Source of the DNA: Paenibacillus xylanexedens
GTDB lineage: Bacteria > Bacillota > Bacilli > Paenibacillales > Paenibacillaceae
Assembly (NCBI RefSeq): GCF_017874615.1
Contig: NZ_JAGIKV010000023.1
Span: 59,059 to 123,058, forward strand
Length of the DNA stretch: 64,000 nt
Direction of reading: 5' to 3'
The position numbers were made by a program, and so were the translations under genes. Numbering within the stretch: position 1 is the stretch's first letter; the number at the start of each line of letters is the position of its first letter. The notes beneath the pieces were generated by a model. The model worked only from the letters and a program-made list of their open reading frames with translations, made no database searches and was not told the DNA's origin. Positions 27,994 to 35,262 of this stretch are shown here, in pieces.

Positions 27994-28472
27994 CACAGAT
28001 CCACCTCTTTCATATAAAACAACACTTTCTTGCGATCCGCATCCAGCACGGAATACAGGAACTCATACGTCTTGCCACCGCGAACCATGTAATGGTCCAG
28101 CAGTTGCTCGGCAAGCTCCATCGTATAGGTGGATGAAGCTGTGAGTTCCAACTCCTGAAATGAACTTCCATTCCACAACATATACTCTGCGCTGTACATG
28201 GAAGACATTTTGCACATCGCCAGCGCAGCATCCGCAATGGCTGCACCGTACTCATCCGGCATCTGTTGCTCATAAGCCGTTACATATACTGCATGATCCC
28301 GCCCATCCTGGCATTCATTGGACAGATGCGCCCAGAGTTTGTTTTTCACCAGAGTGGCATCCACCAGTTTGCGCATGAACAGTTCATCTCGCGTGACTGA
28401 AGTCTGTTCCAGCACTCCCGTCTCCGCCTGTCGATCATCCGACCAACTCCGATACGTCAATGAATAATAGAT
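27993..28472 (-). CDS. Unrecognised small protein, first gene of the DUF350/synthase operon
   Basis: About 155-159 residues, soluble and mixed alpha/beta by composition, no signal peptide; family not recognised. Phrases include YRSWSDDRQAE, ALAMCKMSSMYSAEYMLWNG and YEFLYSVLDADRKKVLFYMK. The start is odd. The first standard codon is TTG at 28460, 20 bases from the AGGGAGG site, but the in-frame ATC at 28472 has ideal eight-base spacing and would give (M)YYSLTYRSW. It could be the YjfK/YjfI-position partner of the synthase, which I infer only from gene order. Confidence 0.6.
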   Translation of the reverse strand: MYYSLTYRSWSDDRQAETGVLEQTSVTRDELFMRKLVDATLVKNKLWAHLSNECQDGRDHAVYVTAYEQQMPDEYGAAIADAALAMCKMSSMYSAEYMLWNGSSFQELELTASSTYTMELAEQLLDHYMVRGGKTYEFLYSVLDADRKKVLFYMKEVDL

Positions 28473-28667
28473 ACCGATAACCTCCCTTTTTGCGAGCTCT
28501 TAGGTGAGCCGTTTCAATTCATACAAACGTATTTAACGCATGTGGAGGTAAAAAGTTACACTATTCACCATGACATGTAAAAATAAGAACAGGATGTGTC
28601 GCCCAATCTCGGATTAACAAAGCTTGAAAAAACAAGTAATTCCGCGTTTGGTATGTAACTCCGGTCC

Positions 28668-28694
28668 AAAAAGGCCGGAGAAGATTCTCCGACC
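28668..28694 (-). terminator. Rho-independent terminator of the ABC-F gene
   Basis: GGTCGGAGAA pairs with TTCTCCGGCC, followed by TTTTT on the minus strand, 36 bases past the ABC-F stop codon. Confidence 0.82.
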
Positions 28695-28729
28695 TCGTAT
28701 GTTCAATCTTATGCTCATGCCATTCAGAC

Positions 28730-30811
28730 TTATAACTCAGCCCACTGGGCCAATAGATCATTGTATTCAGCGGACAATTGCTCACGTTCATTCCAGATTT
28801 GTTCCAATTCAAGCGGATTGTTCTGCACCGTTTCCAGCTGTTGATCCAGCACCTGAATCTGTGCCTCAAGGCGAGCCAAAGTCTGTTCCAGCTTCTCCGC
28901 AGACTGTTTGTTGCCAGTGCCGTTTCTATGATTCGATGCAGCTGTTGCCGAAGGGGGCAACGACTTGATTGATTCAGTAGATGCTTCATAATCTCGACTT
29001 CCATCGGTAGCCGCAACAGTGGAACCGTTCAATGTCGAGATTGCTTCTGATTTCTTCCCTGATCTGGTAGTCCCGCCGGGCGCAGACGTTAAACCTGACT
29101 TCATCTCTGACTTGGTGTTTCCACGAGAAGAAACTCCCACTCCTGCTGTAGCCTGAGTTGTCGCCGCCGAACGAGCTTGCAAATCAAGCTTCTTCTCGCG
29201 ATACGCCTCATAGTCTCCCAGATAAGCGGTCATCTGCCCGCTCTCCAGTTCCCAGACACGGGAAGCAAGGCGATTGACGAAGTACCGATCATGTGAGATG
29301 GCAAGTACGGTTCCTTCAAAATCAACCAGCGACTCTTCCAGCGCTTCTCTGGATGCGATATCCAGATGGTTGGTTGGCTCATCGAGCAGCAGTACATTGG
29401 GTTTACGCTGCACCAGTAGGGCCAGCCGCAAGCGCGTCCATTCCCCGCCGGATAATTGCCCGACAGAGCGGAATACATCCGCTCCATAGAAAAGGTATCG
29501 AGCCAGAATGCCACGTGCCTCTCCTTCCTCCACGCCCGCTTCCAGACGGAAGTATTCAAGTACGTTCAGCTTCGGATTCGTAGGTTCCTCCTGTTGAGCC
29601 AGATACCCCACATCCACACGTGCCCCCCACTCCAACTTGCCCGCATTGGGCTGCTCGTCACCAAGCAACAGCTTGAACAGGGTCGTCTTGCCGGAGCCGT
29701 TCCGACCAATAAGAGCAATCTTGTCACCATATTCCAGCAGACCCGAGATCCCGCGCAGAATCATTCGCTCGCCATAACTCTTCTCAACTTGTTCCAAGAC
29801 AACTACCCGTTTACCCGTGCGGTCTGTAGGACGCACATCGAAGTCTGCGCTGCGTCGCTCCAACACAGGACGCTTCACCTGTTCCATCCGTTCCAGCGCT
29901 TTACGCATGGAAGCGGCCCGCCGGAAGAACTTTTCATTGCCACCAACTCGGCCCCACTCCTCCAGTTGGCGAATTGTTTCTTTCATTTTCTTGATAACCT
30001 TCTGCTGCTCCTTGAACTCCTCGAATTGCTGCAACAGCCGTTGTTCCTTCACTTTCATATATTCCGTATAACCGCCCGCTGCCGTTAGCGCCTCACCATC
30101 CTCCAGCTCCAGTGTTCGATTCACCACCCGATCCAGAAAATAGCGATCATGTGAGATCAGGACAATGGTTCCCGGATATTCTCGTAAAAATCCTTCCAGC
30201 CACTCGACCCGCTCCAGATCGAGATGGTTCGTTGGCTCATCCAGCAATAAAAGATCAGGTTTTACGATCAGCTGCGAGGCCAGCACCACCCGGGTCTGCT
30301 CCCCACCGGACAGTGAACCAAAGCGCCATTCATAATGAGCCTTGGCGATATCCAGACCGTCCGCCACCTGATCGATGCGGGCATCCATTTCGTATCCACC
30401 CTCACGCTCGAACTGGTCTTGCAGTGCCGCGTAGCGCTTCAGCAGGCGCTCCAATTGATTAGGGTCTGCTGCACATGCCGGATCGGACATCTGCTGCTCC
30501 ATTTCCTTCATTTGCGTGCGACATATCATAAGCTCCTTGAATCCAAGACTCAGTACATCCAGTACGGTATGGTCATCCAATCCTTCTGGAACCTGAGCCA
30601 CATATCCCATTCGTGTATCTTTCTTGATCATCAATTGCCCTTCATTCGGCTTGTTCAGTCTTGCCATCAGGCGCATAAGTGTGGTTTTGCCGCTTCCGTT
30701 GCGGCCGATCAGGGCGACCTTGTCACCTTCCATAATCTCAAACGTAATGCCGTCCAGCACCAGATGTGCTCCGTGGTATTGAGTCAGTTGTTGCGCGCTA
30801 ATAATCATCAT
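28730..30811 (-). CDS. ABC-F family ribosome-associated ATPase
   Basis: 693 residues from ATG 30811, nine bases behind AGGAGG. There are two ABC domains in one chain and no membrane helices. Each has Walker A GRNGSGKTT and its own signature, LSGGEQTRV and LSGGEWTRL. The interdomain linker is charged (EEFKEQQKVIKKMKETIRQL). After a Ser/Thr/Gly-rich stretch near residue 590, a C-terminal coiled coil (LEQTLARLEAQIQVLDQQLE) follows. ABC-F proteins act at the ribosomal E site; some rescue stalled ribosomes and others protect against antibiotics. The attenuator and reading frame upstream favour the inducible resistance type. Confidence 0.9.
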   Translation of the reverse strand: MMIISAQQLTQYHGAHLVLDGITFEIMEGDKVALIGRNGSGKTTLMRLMARLNKPNEGQLMIKKDTRMGYVAQVPEGLDDHTVLDVLSLGFKELMICRTQMKEMEQQMSDPACAADPNQLERLLKRYAALQDQFEREGGYEMDARIDQVADGLDIAKAHYEWRFGSLSGGEQTRVVLASQLIVKPDLLLLDEPTNHLDLERVEWLEGFLREYPGTIVLISHDRYFLDRVVNRTLELEDGEALTAAGGYTEYMKVKEQRLLQQFEEFKEQQKVIKKMKETIRQLEEWGRVGGNEKFFRRAASMRKALERMEQVKRPVLERRSADFDVRPTDRTGKRVVVLEQVEKSYGERMILRGISGLLEYGDKIALIGRNGSGKTTLFKLLLGDEQPNAGKLEWGARVDVGYLAQQEEPTNPKLNVLEYFRLEAGVEEGEARGILARYLFYGADVFRSVGQLSGGEWTRLRLALLVQRKPNVLLLDEPTNHLDIASREALEESLVDFEGTVLAISHDRYFVNRLASRVWELESGQMTAYLGDYEAYREKKLDLQARSAATTQATAGVGVSSRGNTKSEMKSGLTSAPGGTTRSGKKSEAISTLNGSTVAATDGSRDYEASTESIKSLPPSATAASNHRNGTGNKQSAEKLEQTLARLEAQIQVLDQQLETVQNNPLELEQIWNEREQLSAEYNDLLAQWAEL

Positions 30812-30854
30812 AATAAGGTTCCTCCTATGGTATGGAAGATCCTGACCGCAACAC

Positions 30855-30887
30855 AAAAAGAGCCGCAGGAGGTTAGCTCCGCGGCCC
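30855..30887 (-). terminator. Leader terminator/attenuator ahead of the ABC-F gene
   Basis: GGGCCGCGGAG pairs with CTCCTGCGGCTC across a four-base loop, followed by TTTTTGTGTT on the minus strand. It lies between the stop of the 53-codon leader frame and the ABC-F ribosome binding site, so transcripts must read through it to express the ATPase. Confidence 0.78.
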
Positions 30888-30909
30888 TTCAGAATTCAAG
30901 CAATATCGC

Positions 30910-31071
30910 TTATCGTCCGAATGAGGTCAAGGCAGGCATCTTCTCGCAAATGTTAACTTCCGTATATTCAAAATTGGACAGACTTCTCCCGTTGGTCAGA
31001 AAAGTATGAACAATGCCAGCCATAGCAATCGGCAGCTGGCTAATACGGTTGTTAAGCATCTCGTGATTCAC
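30910..31071 (-). CDS. Small 53-residue protein or long leader peptide upstream of ABC-F
   Basis: A GTG at 31071 lies nine bases behind GGGAGG and opens a 53-codon frame ending in TAA at 30910-30912. It begins VNHEMLNNRISQLPIAMAGI and ends MPALTSFGR; one cysteine, no clear membrane helix. The stop is 22 bases before the attenuator stem. Leader peptides of ABC-F resistance genes are usually shorter, so it may be either a regulatory leader or a real small protein. I do not recognise the family. Confidence 0.6.
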   Translation of the reverse strand: MNHEMLNNRISQLPIAMAGIVHTFLTNGRSLSNFEYTEVNICEKMPALTSFGR

Positions 31072-31103
31072 CTGTCTTCACCTCCCTTGTCATAATTAAT
31101 GTA

Positions 31104-31133
31104 AATATATCACAGACGAATGCGTTTCCGCAA
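31104..31133 (-). promoter_or_regulatory. Candidate sigma-A promoter of the leader frame and ABC-F
   Basis: On the minus strand TTGCGG (31128-31133) and TATATT (31104-31109) are 18 bases apart, about 35 bases before the leader-frame start. The -10 is good and the -35 modest. Confidence 0.45.
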
Positions 31134-31184
31134 CCATCCCTTCGCCCAATTCAATCTTACTGTATAGTAGTTTCATTATCCCGC

Positions 31185-31469
31185 TTAGTTCCTGCCCCGT
31201 CGCCGAAGCATCACATCCCTGATCGCCACCGTAATAAGTGTTAACATTCCCGCGGCACCCAGTGATGCACCGAGCAGGGCATATCCGATGCCGTTCCACC
31301 CGCCAATATCGATGCTGATCATGATTACAACGGCACCGCCAAGCAAGGCCACACATGGCAATATATATTGTACCCACGTCATTCGGCGTCCTTGCAACCG
31401 GTAGATAAGCCATTCAATCAGCAGCTGCACCGCCCACATTCCCAATGTCCACAAGATCAGTACTTCCAT
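31185..31469 (-). CDS. Small membrane protein, unrecognised
   Basis: 94 residues with three predicted helices (ILWTLGMWAVQLLIEWLIY, ILPCVALLGGAVVIMISIDI and a C-terminal one), ending in a basic tail RRRGRN. The topology and size resemble YesK-type small membrane proteins, but no signature confirms this. It lies downstream of the glycosyltransferase gene on the same strand. Confidence 0.6.
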   Translation of the reverse strand: MEVLILWTLGMWAVQLLIEWLIYRLQGRRMTWVQYILPCVALLGGAVVIMISIDIGGWNGIGYALLGASLGAAGMLTLITVAIRDVMLRRRGRN

Positions 31470-31522
31470 AAGGTTCCCCTCCTGTTGCTGGATGGATCAA
31501 GCCCTTTGTTACAGACCTTACG

Positions 31523-32521
31523 TTACTTCAACCAATCTGAGAAAAAGTTCCGGTACCCTTCTTTCATCTTCGTGCGCGAAAAAGCACCAAACGCATACTC
31601 CCGGTTGTCTTCTGACACACTGCGCGGCGCGGCCGCAGCCATGTTCACCAGTTCAAACCAGTTATCCTCGTTGCCTGCAAAGGCATGTGTGGATCGAATG
31701 TGACCGTAGCAGGCATGCTCCGGTTTCACGACCATTTTGCCCATCGCCATCGCTTCCGTCAGCGGCATCGCAAACGTATCAAAGGCCGAACAGCTCCAAT
31801 ACACCTTCGCAGAATTCATCAACGTAAATATCTCATCCTGCGTGAGCGCAAACTTCAGCTTCACGTTGGCAGGAATATCGTACTTTTTCATGGTTTCCTT
31901 ATAACGAACACCGCCGAACACCATGTACACTTCCTTGTCCGGGTTCTGCCGAGCATATTCCAAAACTAGATCCGGGCGACGGTTCGCCTCATCCCGACCG
32001 ATCCAGAGCACCCGATTATGCACAACCTGGCTCGGGTCATAGTGCCGGTTCGCCAGCTCTTCGCTGAAACCAATCGGGATGACGTTCACGTCATGTACGC
32101 CGAAATTGCGGCCCAGTTCTGTTTTCAAAAACTCCGTCTGCACAATGGCTTTATCCACCATCGTATAAAATGGCTTCATCATCTCATATCCCGTCAGCGC
32201 GGGATCGGGGAAACTGTGCGGGAACAATACACTCTTCGGTAAGAACATCTTCAAAAACGTAAACCCGGATACGGTGTAGATGACATGCTCTATATTTTGA
32301 CTATGAATCTGGTCCAGCACAATATCGTAGTTCACCAGGTCACCTTTCTCATGCTCATAACCCGGCAACCAGTCGTATCCGCTGACATGACGCTCCGGCG
32401 AGATGAACACAATATCCACGCCCAGCTCCAGACCAATCTGCTTCAGCCGATCCGCAAATACGCGTGGCCCCTGTGCTTCCGTGAATTGAATTTTACGCAT
32501 AACAAGTCCGACTTTACGCAA
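31523..32521 (-). CDS. Glycosyltransferase, family 4-like
   Basis: About 332 residues. The C-terminal Rossmann half shows NRVLWIGRDEANRRPDLVLE and the donor-binding segment SAFDTFAMPLTEAMAMGKMVV typical of GT-B enzymes of family 4. The N-terminal half is short. TTG at 32521 is well spaced behind GAGGGG, whereas GTG 32530 overlaps that site. It starts 18 bases after the phosphotransferase gene, suggesting one transcript; acceptor and sugar are unknown. Confidence 0.78.
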   Translation of the reverse strand: MRKVGLVMRKIQFTEAQGPRVFADRLKQIGLELGVDIVFISPERHVSGYDWLPGYEHEKGDLVNYDIVLDQIHSQNIEHVIYTVSGFTFLKMFLPKSVLFPHSFPDPALTGYEMMKPFYTMVDKAIVQTEFLKTELGRNFGVHDVNVIPIGFSEELANRHYDPSQVVHNRVLWIGRDEANRRPDLVLEYARQNPDKEVYMVFGGVRYKETMKKYDIPANVKLKFALTQDEIFTLMNSAKVYWSCSAFDTFAMPLTEAMAMGKMVVKPEHACYGHIRSTHAFAGNEDNWFELVNMAAAAPRSVSEDNREYAFGAFSRTKMKEGYRNFFSDWLK

Positions 32522-32539
32522 GCTTCTCACCCCTCATTT

Positions 32540-33523
32540 CTATTCCTCAGCCATGTGCTTCATGCACTGTTCCAGCGTCGATGCCGTCTCATGCCACTGG
32601 TTACGCAACTGTTCCTTCGGCCACACACATTCCTCACTTCTCAGGTCACCGTCAATCAAACGCAGCATCCAGAGTGAGAATACACTAGCATAAGCGTCGT
32701 ACCATTCTGTAAAAGAAACCCGTTCAATCTGCATGCCTAGGCTCCCCAGTTTGTCCAAATAAACATCCATGACCCGCTCTCGCAATGCAGGCGTAACCGT
32801 TCTGGGAAACAGCGGATGCGAGAGATCAACTAGGTGATATATATCCCACAGTGGCGTATTCAGATGGGCATGCTCCCAGTCCAAGATGACCAATCTGCCG
32901 TCCACCTCCGCCATGTTACCTGGATGCAGGTCTCCGTGACACAAAACAGTAGGAAGTTCTTCCTCTGCCGTGAGGATCAACCTAGTGGTCTTATCCCAAT
33001 CGGATGCGGATAGCTGCATATCCAATCTGGATAACAGTTCATCGGTAGATTGCCTATGCATTTGCAACTCATCCAACATTGTGCGAATGGATGGTTTCTG
33101 GCCCACGCGAGGCAGTTCGCTCCAATTCGTAACAGGTAGCGCATGCCACGCCGCCATATGTACCGCTGCGCCGAGCATCGTCGCTTCTTGTGAATCATGC
33201 ACCAGTTGCCCCAGATCCTCGTAGATCATCCAGCTCTGTGCTGGAGCAATGGTAAGGTCTGACGCTGCAATGAGCTGCGGATAGATCGGTGGTAAGCCAG
33301 ACATCACACGCTCGTACATCCATCGTTCCCGTCCATGCTGTGCAGGATTCGTCAGTGGTTTGAAAATATAACTGCCCCCGGTAGGAATAGTGAATCGCTC
33401 CACATATCGTCCGTTCATTCCTTTATACAACTGTTCGCGGCTTGTTATATAGTGATCATTCAGCATTCCTTCGGGCGTCACCCAGCTGTATGCATCCAAC
33501 TCTTCTTTCACGCTATCCACCAT
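32540..33523 (-). CDS. Aminoglycoside/choline phosphotransferase family protein
   Basis: 327 residues. It has the kinase-fold catalytic loop LCHGDLHPGNMAEVDG and metal-binding LVILDWEHAHLNTPLWD, with an N-lobe reading YVERFTIPTGGSYIFKPL. These enzymes phosphorylate small alcohols or drugs using ATP; the substrate here is unknown. It is the intact counterpart of the fold seen decayed at 1611-2110, though not obviously the same gene. It is probably co-transcribed with the glycosyltransferase. Confidence 0.83.
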   Translation of the reverse strand: MVDSVKEELDAYSWVTPEGMLNDHYITSREQLYKGMNGRYVERFTIPTGGSYIFKPLTNPAQHGRERWMYERVMSGLPPIYPQLIAASDLTIAPAQSWMIYEDLGQLVHDSQEATMLGAAVHMAAWHALPVTNWSELPRVGQKPSIRTMLDELQMHRQSTDELLSRLDMQLSASDWDKTTRLILTAEEELPTVLCHGDLHPGNMAEVDGRLVILDWEHAHLNTPLWDIYHLVDLSHPLFPRTVTPALRERVMDVYLDKLGSLGMQIERVSFTEWYDAYASVFSLWMLRLIDGDLRSEECVWPKEQLRNQWHETASTLEQCMKHMAEE

Positions 33524-33648
33524 CCGTTTCGTTCTCCCTGCTGCTCCGATTAAGATTTCTATTCATCATACGTTGCCGTTCACAACCCTGCAAGCTTTGT
33601 TCGTAAGCGCTTATTCAGTGTCTCAATTCAGAGTTTCAAAATTACTTA

Positions 33649-33677
33649 TTGCATTTTGGTTAGTAATCACTTACTAT
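33649..33677 (+). promoter_or_regulatory. TetR promoter with palindromic operator
   Basis: TTGCAT (33649-33654) and TACTAT (33672-33677) are exactly 17 bases apart. The spacer and -10 contain TAGTAA-TCAC-TTACTA, a perfect inverted repeat. The expected transcript start falls on or next to the ATG at 33684, so the mRNA would be leaderless. Confidence 0.7.
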
Positions 33678-33683
33678 ACAATC

Positions 33684-34274
33684 ATGAAGAACAAATCTCA
33701 TGTGGATAGCAAAAAGAAAGATATCCTACAAGCGGCGATGCGCTTGTTCGCAACCAAAGGCGTTGACGGCATATCCGTCAAAGAGATCGGTGACGCCGCC
33801 GGAGTAACCGATGCGGCGATCTACAAACATTTTAAAAACAAAGATGCCGTTGCCCTGGAAGCCTTCACCCAATACTGTGTCGACTATACTGCACTGATTG
33901 ACGGGTATGTTCGACAGGAAGGTCCGGTGTTGGAACGCTTCAAGCAACTGGTTACCGAGGTTCTCCATCTGCATGATGAAGATCCCTACGGGCTGCTGCT
34001 GATTTCACAGAATCATGAAATATTCATTGAAGCCGGAAGTAGCGAGGATTACCGTCAGCCGTTGGATGCGTTGATGGATCTGATCGATCAGGGAATGATG
34101 CGGGGTGAACTGCCTCAGCAGGATTCACGGCTTACAGCCGTGCTGGTGATCGGTGCAATTACACGCATGGCGGTCTCCAGTATGCAAGGTGAGCTACCAG
34201 AGCTGTTAGTACCTTATACGGGGGAAACGGTTCACCGTCTTGCATCGATGTTGGGGCACTTACCTCAGGAGTAA
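33684..34274 (+). CDS. TetR-family transcriptional regulator
   Basis: 196 residues from ATG 33684. The N-terminal helix-turn-helix reads ILQAAMRLFATKGVDGISVK and TDAAIYKHFKNKDAVALEAF; the C-terminal helical domain would bind a ligand. The frame is open for 37 codons upstream, but those codons overlap the promoter, and no ribosome binding site precedes ATG 33684, which agrees with a leaderless transcript. The operator in its own promoter recurs in front of the next gene. Confidence 0.87.
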   Translation: MKNKSHVDSKKKDILQAAMRLFATKGVDGISVKEIGDAAGVTDAAIYKHFKNKDAVALEAFTQYCVDYTALIDGYVRQEGPVLERFKQLVTEVLHLHDEDPYGLLLISQNHEIFIEAGSSEDYRQPLDALMDLIDQGMMRGELPQQDSRLTAVLVIGAITRMAVSSMQGELPELLVPYTGETVHRLASMLGHLPQE

Positions 34275-34289
34275 CGATGGAAATGGGAT

Positions 34290-34440
34290 GAAGCTAGAAA
34301 TGGAGTAGCGGAGCGTAGGGAAAACGACGTGAGCAACTACATTGTTTCCGAAGGAAACAACCTTCGTAAGTTTCCGCTTATTTCGGCTGAATCCCATCTT
34401 CGATGCTGATGATGCCGCTAGGCATGATTCGTAATCAAAA
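34290..34440. repeat. Structured intergenic sequence between TetR and oxidoreductase genes
   Basis: It contains the perfect hairpin TTGTTTCC-GAA-GGAAACAA and GC-rich blocks (GTAGCGGAGCGTAGG, GGCTGAATCCCATC). Its style suggests a dispersed Paenibacillus intergenic element, but only this copy is in the window. No gene is seen here. Confidence 0.35.
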
Positions 34441-34543
34441 GCGGACTTTTTGAACAACTTTTAAAAGAGAATCGTTAGCATACCATTAGGATATACGAAT
34501 GGATTACCGGGTCACACGTGACCTTTTCTTTTTGCACATGAGG

Positions 34544-34560
34544 TTAGTGTTCATTAACTA
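34544..34560 (+). promoter_or_regulatory. Second TetR operator
   Basis: TTAGTGTTCATTAACTA matches the TetR promoter operator TTAGTAATCACTTACTA at 13 of 17 positions, including both half-sites. It lies about 25 bases before the oxidoreductase start codon. Confidence 0.6.
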
Positions 34561-34585
34561 AAATAGTCAGGACGTGTCATCTTCC

Positions 34586-35164
34586 ATGAAAAAAATATTA
34601 ATTATTCAAGGCAATCCCGTCTCCCCCAGTTACAACGGCGCACTAGCCGAAGCTTACCGTAAAGGCGCGGTGCAGGCTGGCGCAGACGTCCGCATGATCA
34701 CCCTGAATGAGCTGACGTTCAACATGAATCTGGAAGGAGGATATCGTAATAAACTTCCGCTCGAACCGGATTTGCTACAAGCTCAAGAAGCGATTAAGTG
34801 GGCTGAGCATCTTGTATGGGTATTCCCAATCTGGTGGGGGGGACCACCTGCCCTGCTGAAAGGTTTCGTTGACCGAATCTTTATGCCAGGTTACGCCTTC
34901 AAGTATCAGAAAGGAAAACCATTCCCGGATCAACTGCTCAAAGGCCGCACCGCCCGTATGATCACTACCATGGATGGCCCAAGCTGGTATTTCAAATGGT
35001 TCCAGGGTGAGCCCGCACATAAAATGATGAAGATCTCCACATTTGCACTGACTGGCATCAAACCTGTGCGGATAACAACTGTAGATCAAGTTGGTAAGAA
35101 GTCAGATGAACAGAGAAAGAATTGGTTGGATAAGATCGAGCAGCTTGGGCGGAAGATGGGGTAA
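34586..35164 (+). CDS. NAD(P)H-dependent oxidoreductase, flavodoxin-like quinone reductase family
   Basis: 192 residues. The flavodoxin-like FMN fold starts with MKKILIIQGNPVSPSYNG; VFPIWWGGPPALLKGFVDRI and TTMDGPSWYF are hallmark segments of the NQO/MdaB group. These enzymes reduce quinones or similar electrophiles in the cytosol. A GTG four codons earlier is also possible, with AGGA nearby. The operator upstream matches that of the TetR gene, so derepression by a toxic quinone-like compound is a reasonable model. Confidence 0.87.
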   Translation: MKKILIIQGNPVSPSYNGALAEAYRKGAVQAGADVRMITLNELTFNMNLEGGYRNKLPLEPDLLQAQEAIKWAEHLVWVFPIWWGGPPALLKGFVDRIFMPGYAFKYQKGKPFPDQLLKGRTARMITTMDGPSWYFKWFQGEPAHKMMKISTFALTGIKPVRITTVDQVGKKSDEQRKNWLDKIEQLGRKMG

Positions 35165-35201
35165 CGGGATAGCTTTTTGCAACGTTAATTTGGATAAATA
35201 A

Positions 35202-35244
35202 CAAGAAGGCGATACTTACCAAAGTAAGAATCGCCTTCTTGTTA
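35202..35244. terminator. Bidirectional rho-independent terminator
   Basis: AAGAAGGCGAT.CTTAC pairs with GTAAG.ATCGCCTTCTT with A/T flanks on both sides. It serves the oxidoreductase gene and the large surface-protein gene that converges on it. Confidence 0.85.
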
Positions 35245-35262
35245 TTGTACTCTTCATACTAC

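Noticed and set aside
28561..29016. 151-codon minus-strand frame overlapping the ABC-F end
   Set aside because: It is a shifted reading of the ABC-F C-terminal coding sequence and crosses its terminator.
30335..31009. 224-codon plus-strand frame over the ABC-F leader
   Set aside because: Antisense to the ABC-F gene and its leader frame, without a start site or family features.
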